DNA from: JAZKFT01 sp039925965
GTDB taxonomy: Bacteria; Bacteroidota; Bacteroidia; Chitinophagales; Chitinophagaceae
DNA: 64,000 bases
Reading direction: 5' to 3'
Assembly: GCA_039925965.1 (NCBI GenBank)
Contig: JBDSXW010000005.1
Location: 1 to 64,000, forward strand
Each line of letters begins with the position of its first letter. The stretch's first letter is position 1. The notes below the pieces were generated by a model that ran no database searches, was not told the DNA's origin, and worked only from the letters and a program-made list of their open reading frames with translations. This document shows positions 1 to 8,898 of this stretch, piece by piece. The position numbers and the translations under genes are program-made.

Positions 1-969
1 CCTTTTGCAGCTTCCTATGCTGATATTACAAAAAGCGCTGAAACAGACGAGCCCAATAACAGCCCGGTCATCCCGGTTTACCTGGTTAGGGGCGATACCA
101 TTGGCATTACCTGCCCTGCAGGCTATATGGCTGCAGAAAAAGCCCAGGCATGTATTGACGCCCTGCATGAATGGGGCTACAATGTAATGGTGGGCAAAAC
201 CCTGGGCAGCGATTCCAGCAATTATTTTTCAGGCACGGATGAAGCACGTGCAGATGAGCTGCAAGCCATGCTGGATGATGATAGCATCAATGCCATTCTT
301 TGCGGCCGGGGTGGTTATGGCGTGGGGCGTATTATTGATCAATTGGATTTTGAATTATTCAGTAAAAAGCCCAAATGGATCATTGGGTTTAGTGACATCA
401 CGGTACTCCATGCGCATATTTACAGTAATTATAAGATTGCCACACTTCACGCACCAATGGCGGGCGCTTTTAACGACGGCAACATGGGCAATGAATTTCT
501 TCAGTCGCTGAAAAATGCCATTGAAGGAAAAAAGGCAAAATATGAATGCGCAGTGCATGCATACAACAGGAAAGGAGAAGCGGTAGGTGAACTGGTGGGC
601 GGCAACCTCACCCTGTTGGCTCATCTTACAGGCAGCCCGTCAGCACTGAAAACCAAAGGAAGAATTTTATTTTTGGAGGATACCGGCGAACTGCTGTATA
701 AAATTGACCGGATGCTATACCAGTTGAAACGGAGCGGAAAATTAGCAAGGCTGGCCGGACTTATTGTAGGAGGTTTCGCTGATATGACCGATACGGATCG
801 GCCTTTTGGTAAAAACGTATACCAAATCATCCAGGATATTGTAGCAGAATACGATTACCCGGTTTGCTACAATTTTCCGGTAAGCCATAACAAGGAAAAT
901 TATGCCCTCAAAGTAGGAGTTGGTTATAAACTGAAAGTGGGCAAGCATAAGGTTACGCTGGAGGAATGA
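1..969 (+). CDS. LD-carboxypeptidase, peptidase family S66 (5' end outside window)
   Basis: Serine carboxypeptidase of the LdcA/MccF family, which removes the terminal D-alanine from muropeptide tetrapeptides during murein recycling. The frame is open from base 1; the segment before the first internal ATG (127) reads VYLVRGDTIGITCPAG, the usual first strand of the family, so the true start lies upstream and that ATG is not the start. The nucleophile motif GFSDIT has its Ser at bases 391-393. LEDTGE (about 674-690) supplies the acidic residue and NFPVSHNKENY (about 870-900) the His of the Ser-Glu-His triad. The Ala-rich start of the window (PFAASYADITKS) may be the tail of a signal peptide. 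Family assignment is firm; cytoplasmic or exported location is undecided because the N-terminus is missing. Confidence 0.9.
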   Translation, partial: PFAASYADITKSAETDEPNNSPVIPVYLVRGDTIGITCPAGYMAAEKAQACIDALHEWGYNVMVGKTLGSDSSNYFSGTDEARADELQAMLDDDSINAILCGRGGYGVGRIIDQLDFELFSKKPKWIIGFSDITVLHAHIYSNYKIATLHAPMAGAFNDGNMGNEFLQSLKNAIEGKKAKYECAVHAYNRKGEAVGELVGGNLTLLAHLTGSPSALKTKGRILFLEDTGELLYKIDRMLYQLKRSGKLARLAGLIVGGFADMTDTDRPFGKNVYQIIQDIVAEYDYPVCYNFPVSHNKENYALKVGVGYKLKVGKHKVTLEE

Positions 970-1172
970 AAATAAACTTCGAGTGACGTGGTACGACAGC
1001 CGCGCGTCCATAATTACCGTGTCTACGTCAGTGTTTTATCATTTCTCATCCGATGCAAGCTACATTCATCCTCCACCCGCCGGCCATTCCAATGGCTATT
1101 TTCGCATTTGCCATTCTATATTGTTCGTTTACTCTGATCGTAAAGTATTAATGGGGTTGACAAGCGCTGCTT

Positions 1173-3533
1173 TTATGGTTTGAAACTAATTGTTATCAGG
1201 GCAATGAGAACGGCGCCCAGGCCGGACGCTAAAAATATCCACCAGCTGATCGCAGTCCTGTATTCATAATTTTCTAACCAACCGTGCATAATCCACCAGG
1301 CTATCGGGAATGCCAACAGGCAGGCAATAAAAACCAGCTGTAAAAAGTCTTTCAACAATAAACTTACCAGTCCGGTAATCCCGGCTCCCAGCACTTTGCG
1401 GATACCAATTTCTTTTAGCCTTCGGCCGGCGGTGTAAGTTGCCATGCCAAATAATCCCAGGCATGAAATAAAAATAGCCAGCCCGGCAAATACTGCGGCT
1501 ATCTTGCTTACCATTGTTTCATTGAAAAACATTTTATTAAACTGATCATCTGTAAATTTGTATTGAACCGGGTACCCCGGATTGTGTTTTTTTATGATGG
1601 CTTCTATTTTTGCCAGGGCCAATGCAGCGTTAAATTGCGGTTTTAAACGCAGGTACAACAGGTGTGTATCTTCGCCGGACTTACACAATAGCAAGAGCGG
1701 CCCGGGACTTCCATAAACATTGCCATAAACATAATCGTTTATAACACCCACTACTTTCAGGTTGATATAAACACTTTCTTCAACATCCCTGGGCGACTGT
1801 ATGATCTTGCCGACGATGTTTTCGTTACCCATTAATTTTGCCATTGATTCATTAATGATAATATTTGTTGGATCTTCTGCACCACCTGCGTTAAAATCTC
1901 TGCCAGCTGCCAGTTTGATACCGGATACAGTAATAAACTCAGGGCTAACATGGCGAAACGCAATAGAAACTTCCTTGCCTTCCGGTTTGCCTTGCCATTT
2001 AAACCGGTCGTCCGTATCACCGCCATATATAGTTGTATGGTCAGACATGGCAGCATTTTCTACAAAACCTGATTGTAAAAGATCCTGTTTAATGGCAGTA
2101 AAATTTTTTGATCCGTTGCGCTGCAGATCGACTTCTACTAAATTGTCTTTGTTAAAGCCAAGCTCGCGGTTTTTTATATGTTGTACCTGCCCGTACACAA
2201 TAATGGTACAAATGATAAATACAACCGATACAGTGAACTGTAATATCACCAGGCCTTTTCTTATCAATGGCGCCCCGTCACCTGGAATTTTTAATCCTTT
2301 TAAAACATATAGCGGCTTCAATGAAGACAGGTAAAAAGAAGGGTAACTGCCTGCCAGCAAGCCACAAATAAGCGCTATGATAAGCAGTCCTGAAATATGC
2401 AGTGGATTCTTTACATGTAACGCAAGTTGCTTCTGCATAAGCATGTTGAATGCAGGCAATGCCAGCGCGATAATAAGCATGGCGACCATTGCCGAAATCA
2501 AAGAAATAAACAAAGCCTCACCAATAAACTGAATAATTAATTTTTTGCGGCCAGCGCCCAGCATTTTGCGAACACCTATCTCTTTAAACCGTTGTTGGCT
2601 ATTGGCGGTAACCAGGTTCATAAAATTGAAGCAGGCAATAAAGAGGATTATCCAGCCAATGGCCGACAGCATGTGCACCTGCCTGATGCGGCCACTCCCG
2701 GTTTTTTTGCCATTTTCAAACTCGTCATAAAGCCGGAAGTCATTCATCGAAAAGAGAATAGCCAGGCTTTCTTCATCCATTTTTTTCTGGCGAATAAAAT
2801 GCTTTATGTTTTTGCTAATGGATACAGGATTTGCCTTTTCATCCAGTTCTACATAGGTGAGCGGTCCGTAGCTTCCCCAATTCAATCCATCATCTGTTCC
2901 CCATCTGGCAGGGTTGTGCGCTATACTTACCTGGTAAGGGGCGAGCCACTCAAACTGCAAGCTGGAGTTTGGAGGCAAATTTTTTATAACTGCGGTTACT
3001 ATAAAATTGTGTTTATTATCTACCTGCAGTGTTTTACCTGCTGCGTTCTTTACTTCACCAAAGAATTTCTTTGCCGTTGCTTCTGTTATAACCAATGAAT
3101 ACAATTGCTGAAAAGCCGTTTTTGCATCACCGGCCACGAAGCTGAATGTAAACATGCTAAAAAGTGATGAATCGGCATACATGCCGGCTGCATACATTGC
3201 TTTACCGTTGAAACTAAAGAGCGCCTGTTCTGCCTGGTCTGATATGCGAGCCGCATTTACTATGCCTGGTATTTCTTCTTTCAATGCCAAAGCCATCGGC
3301 CGCGGAGTAGACGCCATTGTATATGTCCGGCCATCAAAAGTCCGGTTGATATTTACGCGGTAAAGCATGCTTTTTTTCAGGTTCACATCATCAAACGTCA
3401 TTTCATCTTCTATCCACAAAAAAATTAAACCTGTGCATGCGATTCCGATGGCCAGCCCAAGTATATTAAGAAATCCGTAGGTTTTGTTTTTCCACAGATT
3501 GCGGAGCATGGTCTTGAAATAATTCTGTAGCAT
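1173..3533 (-). CDS. MacB/FtsX-type ABC transporter permease, C-terminus frameshifted
   Basis: Large (786 aa) permease with two MacB periplasmic/FtsX units, a type expanded in Bacteroidota and used for efflux or envelope stress. Membrane segments lie near residues 20-41, 285-305, 330-360, 375-400, 425-450 and three in 672-775. The hallmark EIGVRKMLGAGRKK and EIGIRKVLGAG loops are both present. No ATPase gene is adjacent, so it probably works with one encoded elsewhere. The reading frame stops early, at ISFKP. The next frame continues as IKAALVNPINTLRSE and stops at 1129-1131, which is exactly the usual family ending. One A missing from the short run at 1179-1181 explains this. It is either a sequencing error or a recent lesion removing about 15 residues. 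Confidence 0.88.
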   Translation of the reverse strand: MLQNYFKTMLRNLWKNKTYGFLNILGLAIGIACTGLIFLWIEDEMTFDDVNLKKSMLYRVNINRTFDGRTYTMASTPRPMALALKEEIPGIVNAARISDQAEQALFSFNGKAMYAAGMYADSSLFSMFTFSFVAGDAKTAFQQLYSLVITEATAKKFFGEVKNAAGKTLQVDNKHNFIVTAVIKNLPPNSSLQFEWLAPYQVSIAHNPARWGTDDGLNWGSYGPLTYVELDEKANPVSISKNIKHFIRQKKMDEESLAILFSMNDFRLYDEFENGKKTGSGRIRQVHMLSAIGWIILFIACFNFMNLVTANSQQRFKEIGVRKMLGAGRKKLIIQFIGEALFISLISAMVAMLIIALALPAFNMLMQKQLALHVKNPLHISGLLIIALICGLLAGSYPSFYLSSLKPLYVLKGLKIPGDGAPLIRKGLVILQFTVSVVFIICTIIVYGQVQHIKNRELGFNKDNLVEVDLQRNGSKNFTAIKQDLLQSGFVENAAMSDHTTIYGGDTDDRFKWQGKPEGKEVSIAFRHVSPEFITVSGIKLAAGRDFNAGGAEDPTNIIINESMAKLMGNENIVGKIIQSPRDVEESVYINLKVVGVINDYVYGNVYGSPGPLLLLCKSGEDTHLLYLRLKPQFNAALALAKIEAIIKKHNPGYPVQYKFTDDQFNKMFFNETMVSKIAAVFAGLAIFISCLGLFGMATYTAGRRLKEIGIRKVLGAGITGLVSLLLKDFLQLVFIACLLAFPIAWWIMHGWLENYEYRTAISWWIFLASGLGAVLIALITISFKP

Positions 3534-3694
3534 GGTTAGGATGTTTGGTCAGTTGAAGTTGCGATCTCCGAAAAAAAGACGCGATTTAATCGTATTTGTT
3601 GCATGCAGCAAGTTCCTGATAGCGGAATAGTTACAGCCTGCAATTACAACAATTCATAGCGTTACCATCCGATCTGTTTTCATATTTCTTTAAA

Positions 3695-3785
3695 TGCCGG
3701 AAGCTAACTGTATTTTCAACAGTTAGCAGGCATCTTGCACACAGGTAAGTACACAATGATTATTGTTTATGGATTATTGTTTATG
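3695..3785. repeat. Perfect hairpin plus 14-bp tandem duplication
   Basis: GCTAACTGT (3703-3711) and ACAGTTAGC (3719-3727) form a 9-bp perfect stem with a 7-nt loop, extended by TGCC/GGCA on the outside (3695-3732). Next to it GATTATTGTTTATG occurs twice in tandem (3758-3771, 3772-3785); the second copy contains the stop codon of the minus-strand lipoprotein gene. The hairpin lies downstream of that gene and may end its transcript, although no clear T run follows. Confidence 0.55.
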
Positions 3786-4248
3786 AAATATTTAGCCTGA
3801 TTGTTCCGGTTATGCCCGATACTACCGGTTTTTCACCCGTGTGCAGAAGCGCATCAAATTGTTGCCGGCTTTTTTCATCATTCTGAATATAATACCAGCG
3901 CTTATTGGTTTCGGTATTGCGGATAATGATCCCAAAATTTGAATACAAAACTTCAGCGTGCTCAATTTTTCCAGGATTGGTGAATGCCTGTAACGGTATT
4001 TTTGCCATACCGATTAATATTTTTCCACCATTGCACCATAACAACAACCCGTTTTCATCGGTTTGTGTTGACAGGCTGCCATATAAAATCTCCCCATCCA
4101 GTTTTGCCACTATATTTTGTAATCCGGTTGAATCAGGTGGCTGGTTGTTTTTTTTGCAGGATAGCATAGCTAGCAGAAACAGCATCATAAGTAAACCCCG
4201 GCATGCCATTGCAGGCAAGCGTTGAGGGCAAATTTGCTTTGTTTTCAT
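3781..4248 (-). CDS. Small lipoprotein of unknown function
   Basis: Predicted lipoprotein of 155 residues. I chose ATG 4248 because it gives a clean signal peptide: basic N-terminus, hydrophobic LLMMLFLLAML and lipobox LAMLSC followed by KK. The longer frame to 4359 would run into the upstream regulator gene and spoil the signal. The mature part has no motif I recognise; it is a compact, mostly beta-like domain ending in SGITGTIRLNIS. It lies just downstream of an XRE regulator and a membrane protein on the same strand and may be co-transcribed with them. The function is unknown. Confidence 0.65.
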   Translation of the reverse strand: MKTKQICPQRLPAMACRGLLMMLFLLAMLSCKKNNQPPDSTGLQNIVAKLDGEILYGSLSTQTDENGLLLWCNGGKILIGMAKIPLQAFTNPGKIEHAEVLYSNFGIIIRNTETNKRWYYIQNDEKSRQQFDALLHTGEKPVVSGITGTIRLNIS

Positions 4249-4327
4249 TTTTTTAATTTTTGTGTTGTAAGTAGTTGTTGTGTGATACCTGTAGCGTAAA
4301 GCTGTATAAACTTCCGGAAATTCAATT

Positions 4328-4528
4328 TTAATCTGTTTCTTCCAGTGTAAAAATATCATCTACCTTTTTCTGAAACAGGGTCGCCATTTTTAGCGCCAGC
4401 ACAGTTGATGGCACATATTTATTGCTTTCAATCGCATTGATGGTTTGCCTGGATACACCAATTTTTTCTGCCAGCTCCTGTTGGGTAATATTTAGAACAG
4501 CTCTTTCTATTCTTATGGTGTTTTTCAT
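4328..4528 (-). CDS. XRE/Cro-family helix-turn-helix regulator
   Basis: A 66-residue protein that is essentially one HTH_3 domain. The recognition region reads QQELAEKIGVSRQTINAIESNKYVPS, the classic lambda-Cro-like fold. It resembles the small YozG-type regulators that are paired with an integral membrane protein of unknown function, and here such a protein (4540-4995) lies immediately upstream on the same strand with an 11-nt gap. A strong inverted repeat in front of that gene (5017-5036) is the natural operator candidate, so autoregulation of the pair is likely. The regulator call is solid; its signal and target genes are inference. Confidence 0.88.
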   Translation of the reverse strand: MKNTIRIERAVLNITQQELAEKIGVSRQTINAIESNKYVPSTVLALKMATLFQKKVDDIFTLEETD

Positions 4529-4539
4529 GATTACGGTGT

Positions 4540-4995
4540 TTAATCAAATGTTTTTTTGCCGTTGTTCAGGGTGTAATTAAACCGAATGATAAAAATAATC
4601 AGGACGGTGAGCATATTATACATCATTACATCTATATAAGCAACGCCGTGTACGGCCCAGGTAGCCATTAATAACAATAAGTAATTGATTAGAACAGCCC
4701 ATTTCAATGATTCCAGCCTGGTGTGGGCGATGTATTCATCTTCTCTCTTTTCTCTTGCAAATGCAATGAATAAAAGCGCAATGATGATACCGGTAAGAGC
4801 CAGCTCGTCGGTGAGATTGATATTATCTTCGAGGTGAATGTTTTTTCCGTTGATATGTGTTTTGGCAAAGTTCAGTGTGAGAAAGGAGAAGTGAAAGTCG
4901 GAAAACCGCACCAGGATGCCGAGCACCAGCGATGGTACAAGGAGGATAAGGCCATAGCGTTTATATGGGTTGGGTAATAAAAGACTACTGATCAT
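4540..4995 (-). CDS. Integral membrane protein paired with XRE regulator
   Basis: About 151 residues with four hydrophobic segments (YGLILLVPSLVLGILV near the start, ALTGIIIALLFIAFA in the middle, then LINYLLLLMATWAVHG and MLTVLIIFIIRF). I start it at ATG 4995; the frame could open at a TTG at 5016, but ATG fits better and places the repeated ATGTAAAGT half-site directly before the start. No enzymatic motif is visible. Two-gene units of a small membrane protein and a 65-70 aa XRE regulator are common in Bacteroidota and Firmicutes, with the regulator usually controlling the pair. Function unknown. Confidence 0.72.
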   Translation of the reverse strand: MISSLLLPNPYKRYGLILLVPSLVLGILVRFSDFHFSFLTLNFAKTHINGKNIHLEDNINLTDELALTGIIIALLFIAFAREKREDEYIAHTRLESLKWAVLINYLLLLMATWAVHGVAYIDVMMYNMLTVLIIFIIRFNYTLNNGKKTFD

Positions 4996-5036
4996 ATGTA
5001 AAGTTTTATTTACCAAATGTAAAGTAAACTTTACAT
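4996..5036. promoter_or_regulatory. Operator candidate: ATGTAAAGT half-sites
   Basis: ATGTAAAGT at 5017-5025 faces ACTTTACAT at 5028-5036 with a 2-bp spacer, a perfect 9-bp-arm palindrome. A third identical half-site lies at 4996-5004, 21 bp (two helical turns) away and touching the start codon of the membrane-protein gene. The symmetry and spacing are what a dimeric HTH regulator would bind, and the XRE gene next door is the obvious candidate. Confidence 0.55.
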
Positions 5037-5074
5037 ATAGGCAAGTTAAATTTACAAAATTGTGGCGAAGTGGG

Positions 5075-5884
5075 TTAATTATTTAATAACGAGTCGAGGT
5101 TTTGATGGAAGATTGGAAAGTCGTTCAAATCATTGTGGCTACCGCCTTCAATAGTAAAAAACTTGTCTGTAGGTTTTAAGAAAGGCTTTAATTTTTCTGC
5201 GTTGCTGTACGGGATCACACCGTCTGAAGTGCCATGAAAGATTGTAACGGGCACTATCACCCGCTGCAAAAATTCATAAGAGGGAATTTTATAGTGGATC
5301 ATTCTGCCAACAGGGTAGATTGGAAAATAATGCGCAGACAGGGAGGTGATAGAATAATACGGCGTTTCAAGAATCAATTCTTTACAGTTTCTCCTGGAAG
5401 CAATATAAGCGGCTATCCCACTGCCCATGCTTTTTCCGTACAAAACAATACTGTCTTTTGCAAACTTGCTGGCCGCTAATTTATACAATTGTTCTGCGTA
5501 ATCATACAGGCGCTGTTCAGTTAAGGTGCCGGTACTTTTGCCATAGCCCGGGTAATCAATCATCCACACTTCGTATCCATTTTTTGTAAAATTGGGAGCA
5601 TATTTTGCATACCAGGCAATGTTTTTCCGGTTGCCATGAAAATAAAGCACTACGCCTTTAGCGGCGGCTGTGGTAGTGAATTGTATGATATTGATATTGG
5701 CGCTGTCATTGTACGCGATGTTTATTTCTTTGTGCGGAACAGCAAATTGATAAGAATGGGTTTTTGCCATTTTCTCCGGGTGAAATAAAATATAATCCTG
5801 CAAGTAATAAACCGCAATACCAATCAGCCCATATAGCATCAGTAATATTTTTATCCAGCGGAATATGATTCTTCTTTGTGGCAT
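5075..5884 (-). CDS. Membrane-anchored alpha/beta hydrolase (copy 1)
   Basis: A serine hydrolase of the alpha/beta fold (BEM46/YqkD-like group), 269 aa from ATG 5884; a GTG at 5920 would add 12 residues with no better signal. An N-terminal hydrophobic stretch (ILLMLYGLIGIAVYYL) anchors it in the membrane, followed by YILFHPEKM, typical of the group. YFHGN is the oxyanion motif, GKSMGSG carries the nucleophilic Ser, HGTSDGVIP the acid and EGGSHND the His. The next gene upstream encodes a clear paralogue, so this is a tandem duplication on one strand. Substrate unknown; esters or lipids are typical of the fold. Confidence 0.85.
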   Translation of the reverse strand: MPQRRIIFRWIKILLMLYGLIGIAVYYLQDYILFHPEKMAKTHSYQFAVPHKEINIAYNDSANINIIQFTTTAAAKGVVLYFHGNRKNIAWYAKYAPNFTKNGYEVWMIDYPGYGKSTGTLTEQRLYDYAEQLYKLAASKFAKDSIVLYGKSMGSGIAAYIASRRNCKELILETPYYSITSLSAHYFPIYPVGRMIHYKIPSYEFLQRVIVPVTIFHGTSDGVIPYSNAEKLKPFLKPTDKFFTIEGGSHNDLNDFPIFHQNLDSLLNN

Positions 5885-5973
5885 GCGGCAATTTACATTT
5901 AATAGATGGTTTAGCAGCACAACAAAGCCGGTGCCAGTGCTGCTTGCTTAAGAAAATGTGCTGCAATAATTGT

Positions 5974-6762
5974 TCAGTATTTCAGAATGTCTCTTATAAA
6001 ATTGTGGTACTCCGGAAAGGAAGGCAGGTTATTGTGGCCGCCGCCATGTATGCGAATCAGCGTAATCTTCTGCGGGTTTATTTTTTGCAGTTGCTCACTG
6101 TGTTTAATAGGTATCAGCCGGTCTTTTGTGCCGTGCAGTATATACGTGTGACAGTTAACATGCCGCAACCATTTATCAGTTCGCAACTGGTACATCAGTA
6201 ACATTTTAACCGGCAGAAATGGCAGGAAACGTTCTACTACGCGGGTGAAATTATAAAACGGCGCATCCAGGATTAAATACCGGGGTTTATTATCGGAAGC
6301 AATTTTACTGGCGAAGCCACTGCCCAGGCTTCTGCCGTATACAAGGATATGGTGTTCCGGGTATTGAGTAGCCAGCTTAGCATATACAAACTGCATATCA
6401 GACAGCATTTCACGCTCACTTCGTTTGCCGGTACTTTTACCGAAACCGCGGTAATCTACCAGCACTACGTCATAGTCGTAGCGGTAAAAATCAGTTGCAT
6501 ATTTTGCCCAGCCTTTTATGCTGCGTGTATTGCCATGAAAATAGAGTATCAGCCCCTGTGGTGCATCACGAAAAAAATGCAGGCCATTGATGCGGACGCC
6601 GGGTTCAATGTCAAAAAATAATTCTTTAAATGGTACATCGTATTTGAACTGAAAATCCTGCCGCAATTTCTCCGGCTTAAAAATAAACCTATCCTGTAAA
6701 AGATATACCAGCAGGGAGAGTACTGTTATAACAATGATAATATAAAGGAGGGAGGTATTCAA
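5974..6762 (-). CDS. Membrane-anchored alpha/beta hydrolase (copy 2)
   Basis: Paralogue of the downstream hydrolase: N-terminal membrane segment (LYIIIVITVLSLLVYLLQ), then RFIFKPEKL, YFHGN, the nucleophile elbow GRSLGSG, HGTKDRLIP and HGGGHNNLP, giving a complete Ser-Asp-His triad. Length 262 aa. No ATG is available in frame; TTG at 6762 gives a good membrane anchor and is the best start. The two copies are 89 bp apart and probably share a transcript. They differ in many surface positions, so they may have separate substrates. Catalytic class is well supported, specificity is not. Confidence 0.84.
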   Translation of the reverse strand: MNTSLLYIIIVITVLSLLVYLLQDRFIFKPEKLRQDFQFKYDVPFKELFFDIEPGVRINGLHFFRDAPQGLILYFHGNTRSIKGWAKYATDFYRYDYDVVLVDYRGFGKSTGKRSEREMLSDMQFVYAKLATQYPEHHILVYGRSLGSGFASKIASDNKPRYLILDAPFYNFTRVVERFLPFLPVKMLLMYQLRTDKWLRHVNCHTYILHGTKDRLIPIKHSEQLQKINPQKITLIRIHGGGHNNLPSFPEYHNFIRDILKY

Positions 6763-6897
6763 TAATGCTGGTAACTTATTACTGTTGCGTGCTGCGTATT
6801 GCTGCGTTTATATGGCAAATTTCAGCGATTTTCTATATGACGCTTTTATACAGATTTATGCTCTTACAGACAACACAAAACCACAACGCACACCACA

Positions 6898-8898
6898 CTA
6901 TAAAAGTTCTTCGTCTTCCGGGTTGTAATATACCCGTTTTAATTTGATGCCCTGGACCGGGGCCACTATTAACGGAAATTTTTCGATGTTTACATTTGAA
7001 GGGTCAAGTCCAAAACCTCTTTCTTCCGAAAGGCTCAGTTCTTTCAGCCAGAAATATAATTTCATAATAACCCGTTCAAAGAAAGGGAGTTCGTTGTCCT
7101 GACTCAGGTATTTCTCCATCACAATAAACTGAAAGTCGCCCACTACGTTGTTGCGCTCCAGGCTTTCATAGCGGCTGGTAATATTTACTTCCTTGTTGTG
7201 TACCAGGTCTTCCACCACTTTCCTGAACATCAGGTTAATTTTGGGTTCCATGCGAAAACCCAATTTAAATTCTACTCGTATAATGTCGTTTGGTATGATG
7301 TGCTCCACATTGTATTCGCTGGTATACGGATCGTCTACGGTGTCTACATGTACAAACCAGTAAATATCTGAGCGCTTTGGTTTTTTATTAAGAATAGAGT
7401 AGATGATTTTATGCTCAATTTCTTTTGGGTTATTTGCACTGGTCATGTACACCAGGTGCGTTGCAAATTTGGGTACGGTTTTGTCGTTGCTTAGTTCCTG
7501 GATCTGTGGCAGGTAGTGTTCCAGGCGCACAAACTCCACGTAGCGGTTTTTTATTTTCCTGCTCCGGTACCAGATGTACATAATTGAAAAAAGTCCACCT
7601 GCAACAAACAACGCCACGTACCCTCCGTGCCTGAATTTATCCAGGTTGGCAAAAAGGAAACTAAGCTCAATGGATGTATAGGTGAGCAGGTATAAATAGA
7701 TCCACGCAGAAGCTACGCGTTTGCTGATGAGATAGTTGGCAAACAAAATGGAAGTGGCCAGCATACACAGCGTGATGGCCAGCCCGTAGGCGGCTTCCAT
7801 ATTGGTGGATTTTTTAAAATACAGGACCACGCCGGTGCAGCCAAAAAACAATAAAAAATTGATACCGGGAATATAAATCTGACCGCGTTCTTCTGTGGGG
7901 AACACCACTTTCATCTTTGGCCATAGGCTCAGTCGCATGGCCTCACTAATAAGGGTAAACGAACCGCTGATAAGGGCCTGGCTGGCAATAATGGCTGCTG
8001 CGGTGGCAATTATAATGCCGGGTATTACAAACCATTCCGGCATAATGCCGTAAAACGGATTGAAACCTTCGCTAATCATTTTTTCCGTAATAGTTACACC
8101 ATTTTTATTCGCCAGTATCCACGCACCCTGGCCCAGGTAATTTAATATCAAACAGCTTTTTACAAAGACCCACGACACGCGGATATTGTCGCGGCCACAA
8201 TGCCCGAGGTCACTGTACAATGCCTCTGCACCGGTGGTGCACAGGAAGACCGCGCCCAGTATCCAGAACCCGCTTGGGTATTGGGTCAGCAGTTCAATGG
8301 CGTAGTAAGGACTGAAGGCTTTAAAAATGGAATAGTCTTCGTGGAGGTGAATAAATCCCAGTACCGCCATCATGGTAAACCACAACATCATGAGGGGGCC
8401 AAATATTTTACCGATAGAAGCGGTACCGAATTGTTGCAGAAAAAACAGGATAGTAATAATGCCCAGCACAATGTAGATGATCGTTCGTGTTGGAATATCG
8501 CTTAAATGGGGAATATTGCGCAACCCTTCTACGGCAGCAGTTACGGAAATGGGCGGGGTAATCATGCCATCCGCCAACAGCGCTGCACCACCTATCATAG
8601 CGGGAAGAACCAGCCATTTTTTTTGTCGCCTTACCAGTGCATACAGTGAAAAAATACCGCCTTCACCGCGGTTATCTGCTTTGAGGGTAAGGATAACGTA
8701 TTTTAAAGTGGTTTGTAAAGTGAGCGTCCAGATGATACAGGAGAGACTGCCGATGATGAGTGCGTCGCTGATGATTTTCCCCTTGGTAATGGCATTTAGT
8801 ACGTACAAAGGAGAAGTACCAATGTCGCCATAAATAATTCCCAACGCTACAATTAACCCGGCTGCACTTACTCTGTTAATGTTAAGATGTTTACTCAC
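6898..8898 (-). CDS. kup: Potassium uptake protein Kup
   Basis: KUP/HAK/KT-family proton-coupled potassium symporter of the inner membrane, 666 aa, close to the usual length. It opens with AAGLIVALGIIYGDIGTSPLYV, the strongly conserved first helix, followed by NRGEGGIFSLYALVR and about twelve hydrophobic segments to residue ~430; the rest is the soluble C-terminal domain. GTG at 8898 is the start, since the conserved segment begins only a few residues later. The leader upstream is long and contains a strong inverted repeat and a TACCTTTG element on this strand. It stands alone, with no Trk or Kdp genes nearby. Confidence 0.96.
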   Translation of the reverse strand: MSKHLNINRVSAAGLIVALGIIYGDIGTSPLYVLNAITKGKIISDALIIGSLSCIIWTLTLQTTLKYVILTLKADNRGEGGIFSLYALVRRQKKWLVLPAMIGGAALLADGMITPPISVTAAVEGLRNIPHLSDIPTRTIIYIVLGIITILFFLQQFGTASIGKIFGPLMMLWFTMMAVLGFIHLHEDYSIFKAFSPYYAIELLTQYPSGFWILGAVFLCTTGAEALYSDLGHCGRDNIRVSWVFVKSCLILNYLGQGAWILANKNGVTITEKMISEGFNPFYGIMPEWFVIPGIIIATAAAIIASQALISGSFTLISEAMRLSLWPKMKVVFPTEERGQIYIPGINFLLFFGCTGVVLYFKKSTNMEAAYGLAITLCMLATSILFANYLISKRVASAWIYLYLLTYTSIELSFLFANLDKFRHGGYVALFVAGGLFSIMYIWYRSRKIKNRYVEFVRLEHYLPQIQELSNDKTVPKFATHLVYMTSANNPKEIEHKIIYSILNKKPKRSDIYWFVHVDTVDDPYTSEYNVEHIIPNDIIRVEFKLGFRMEPKINLMFRKVVEDLVHNKEVNITSRYESLERNNVVGDFQFIVMEKYLSQDNELPFFERVIMKLYFWLKELSLSEERGFGLDPSNVNIEKFPLIVAPVQGIKLKRVYYNPEDEELL

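Noticed and set aside
983..1183. 66-residue plus-strand frame after the carboxypeptidase
   Set aside because: No domain, unlike codon use, and it overlaps the out-of-frame end of the permease gene.
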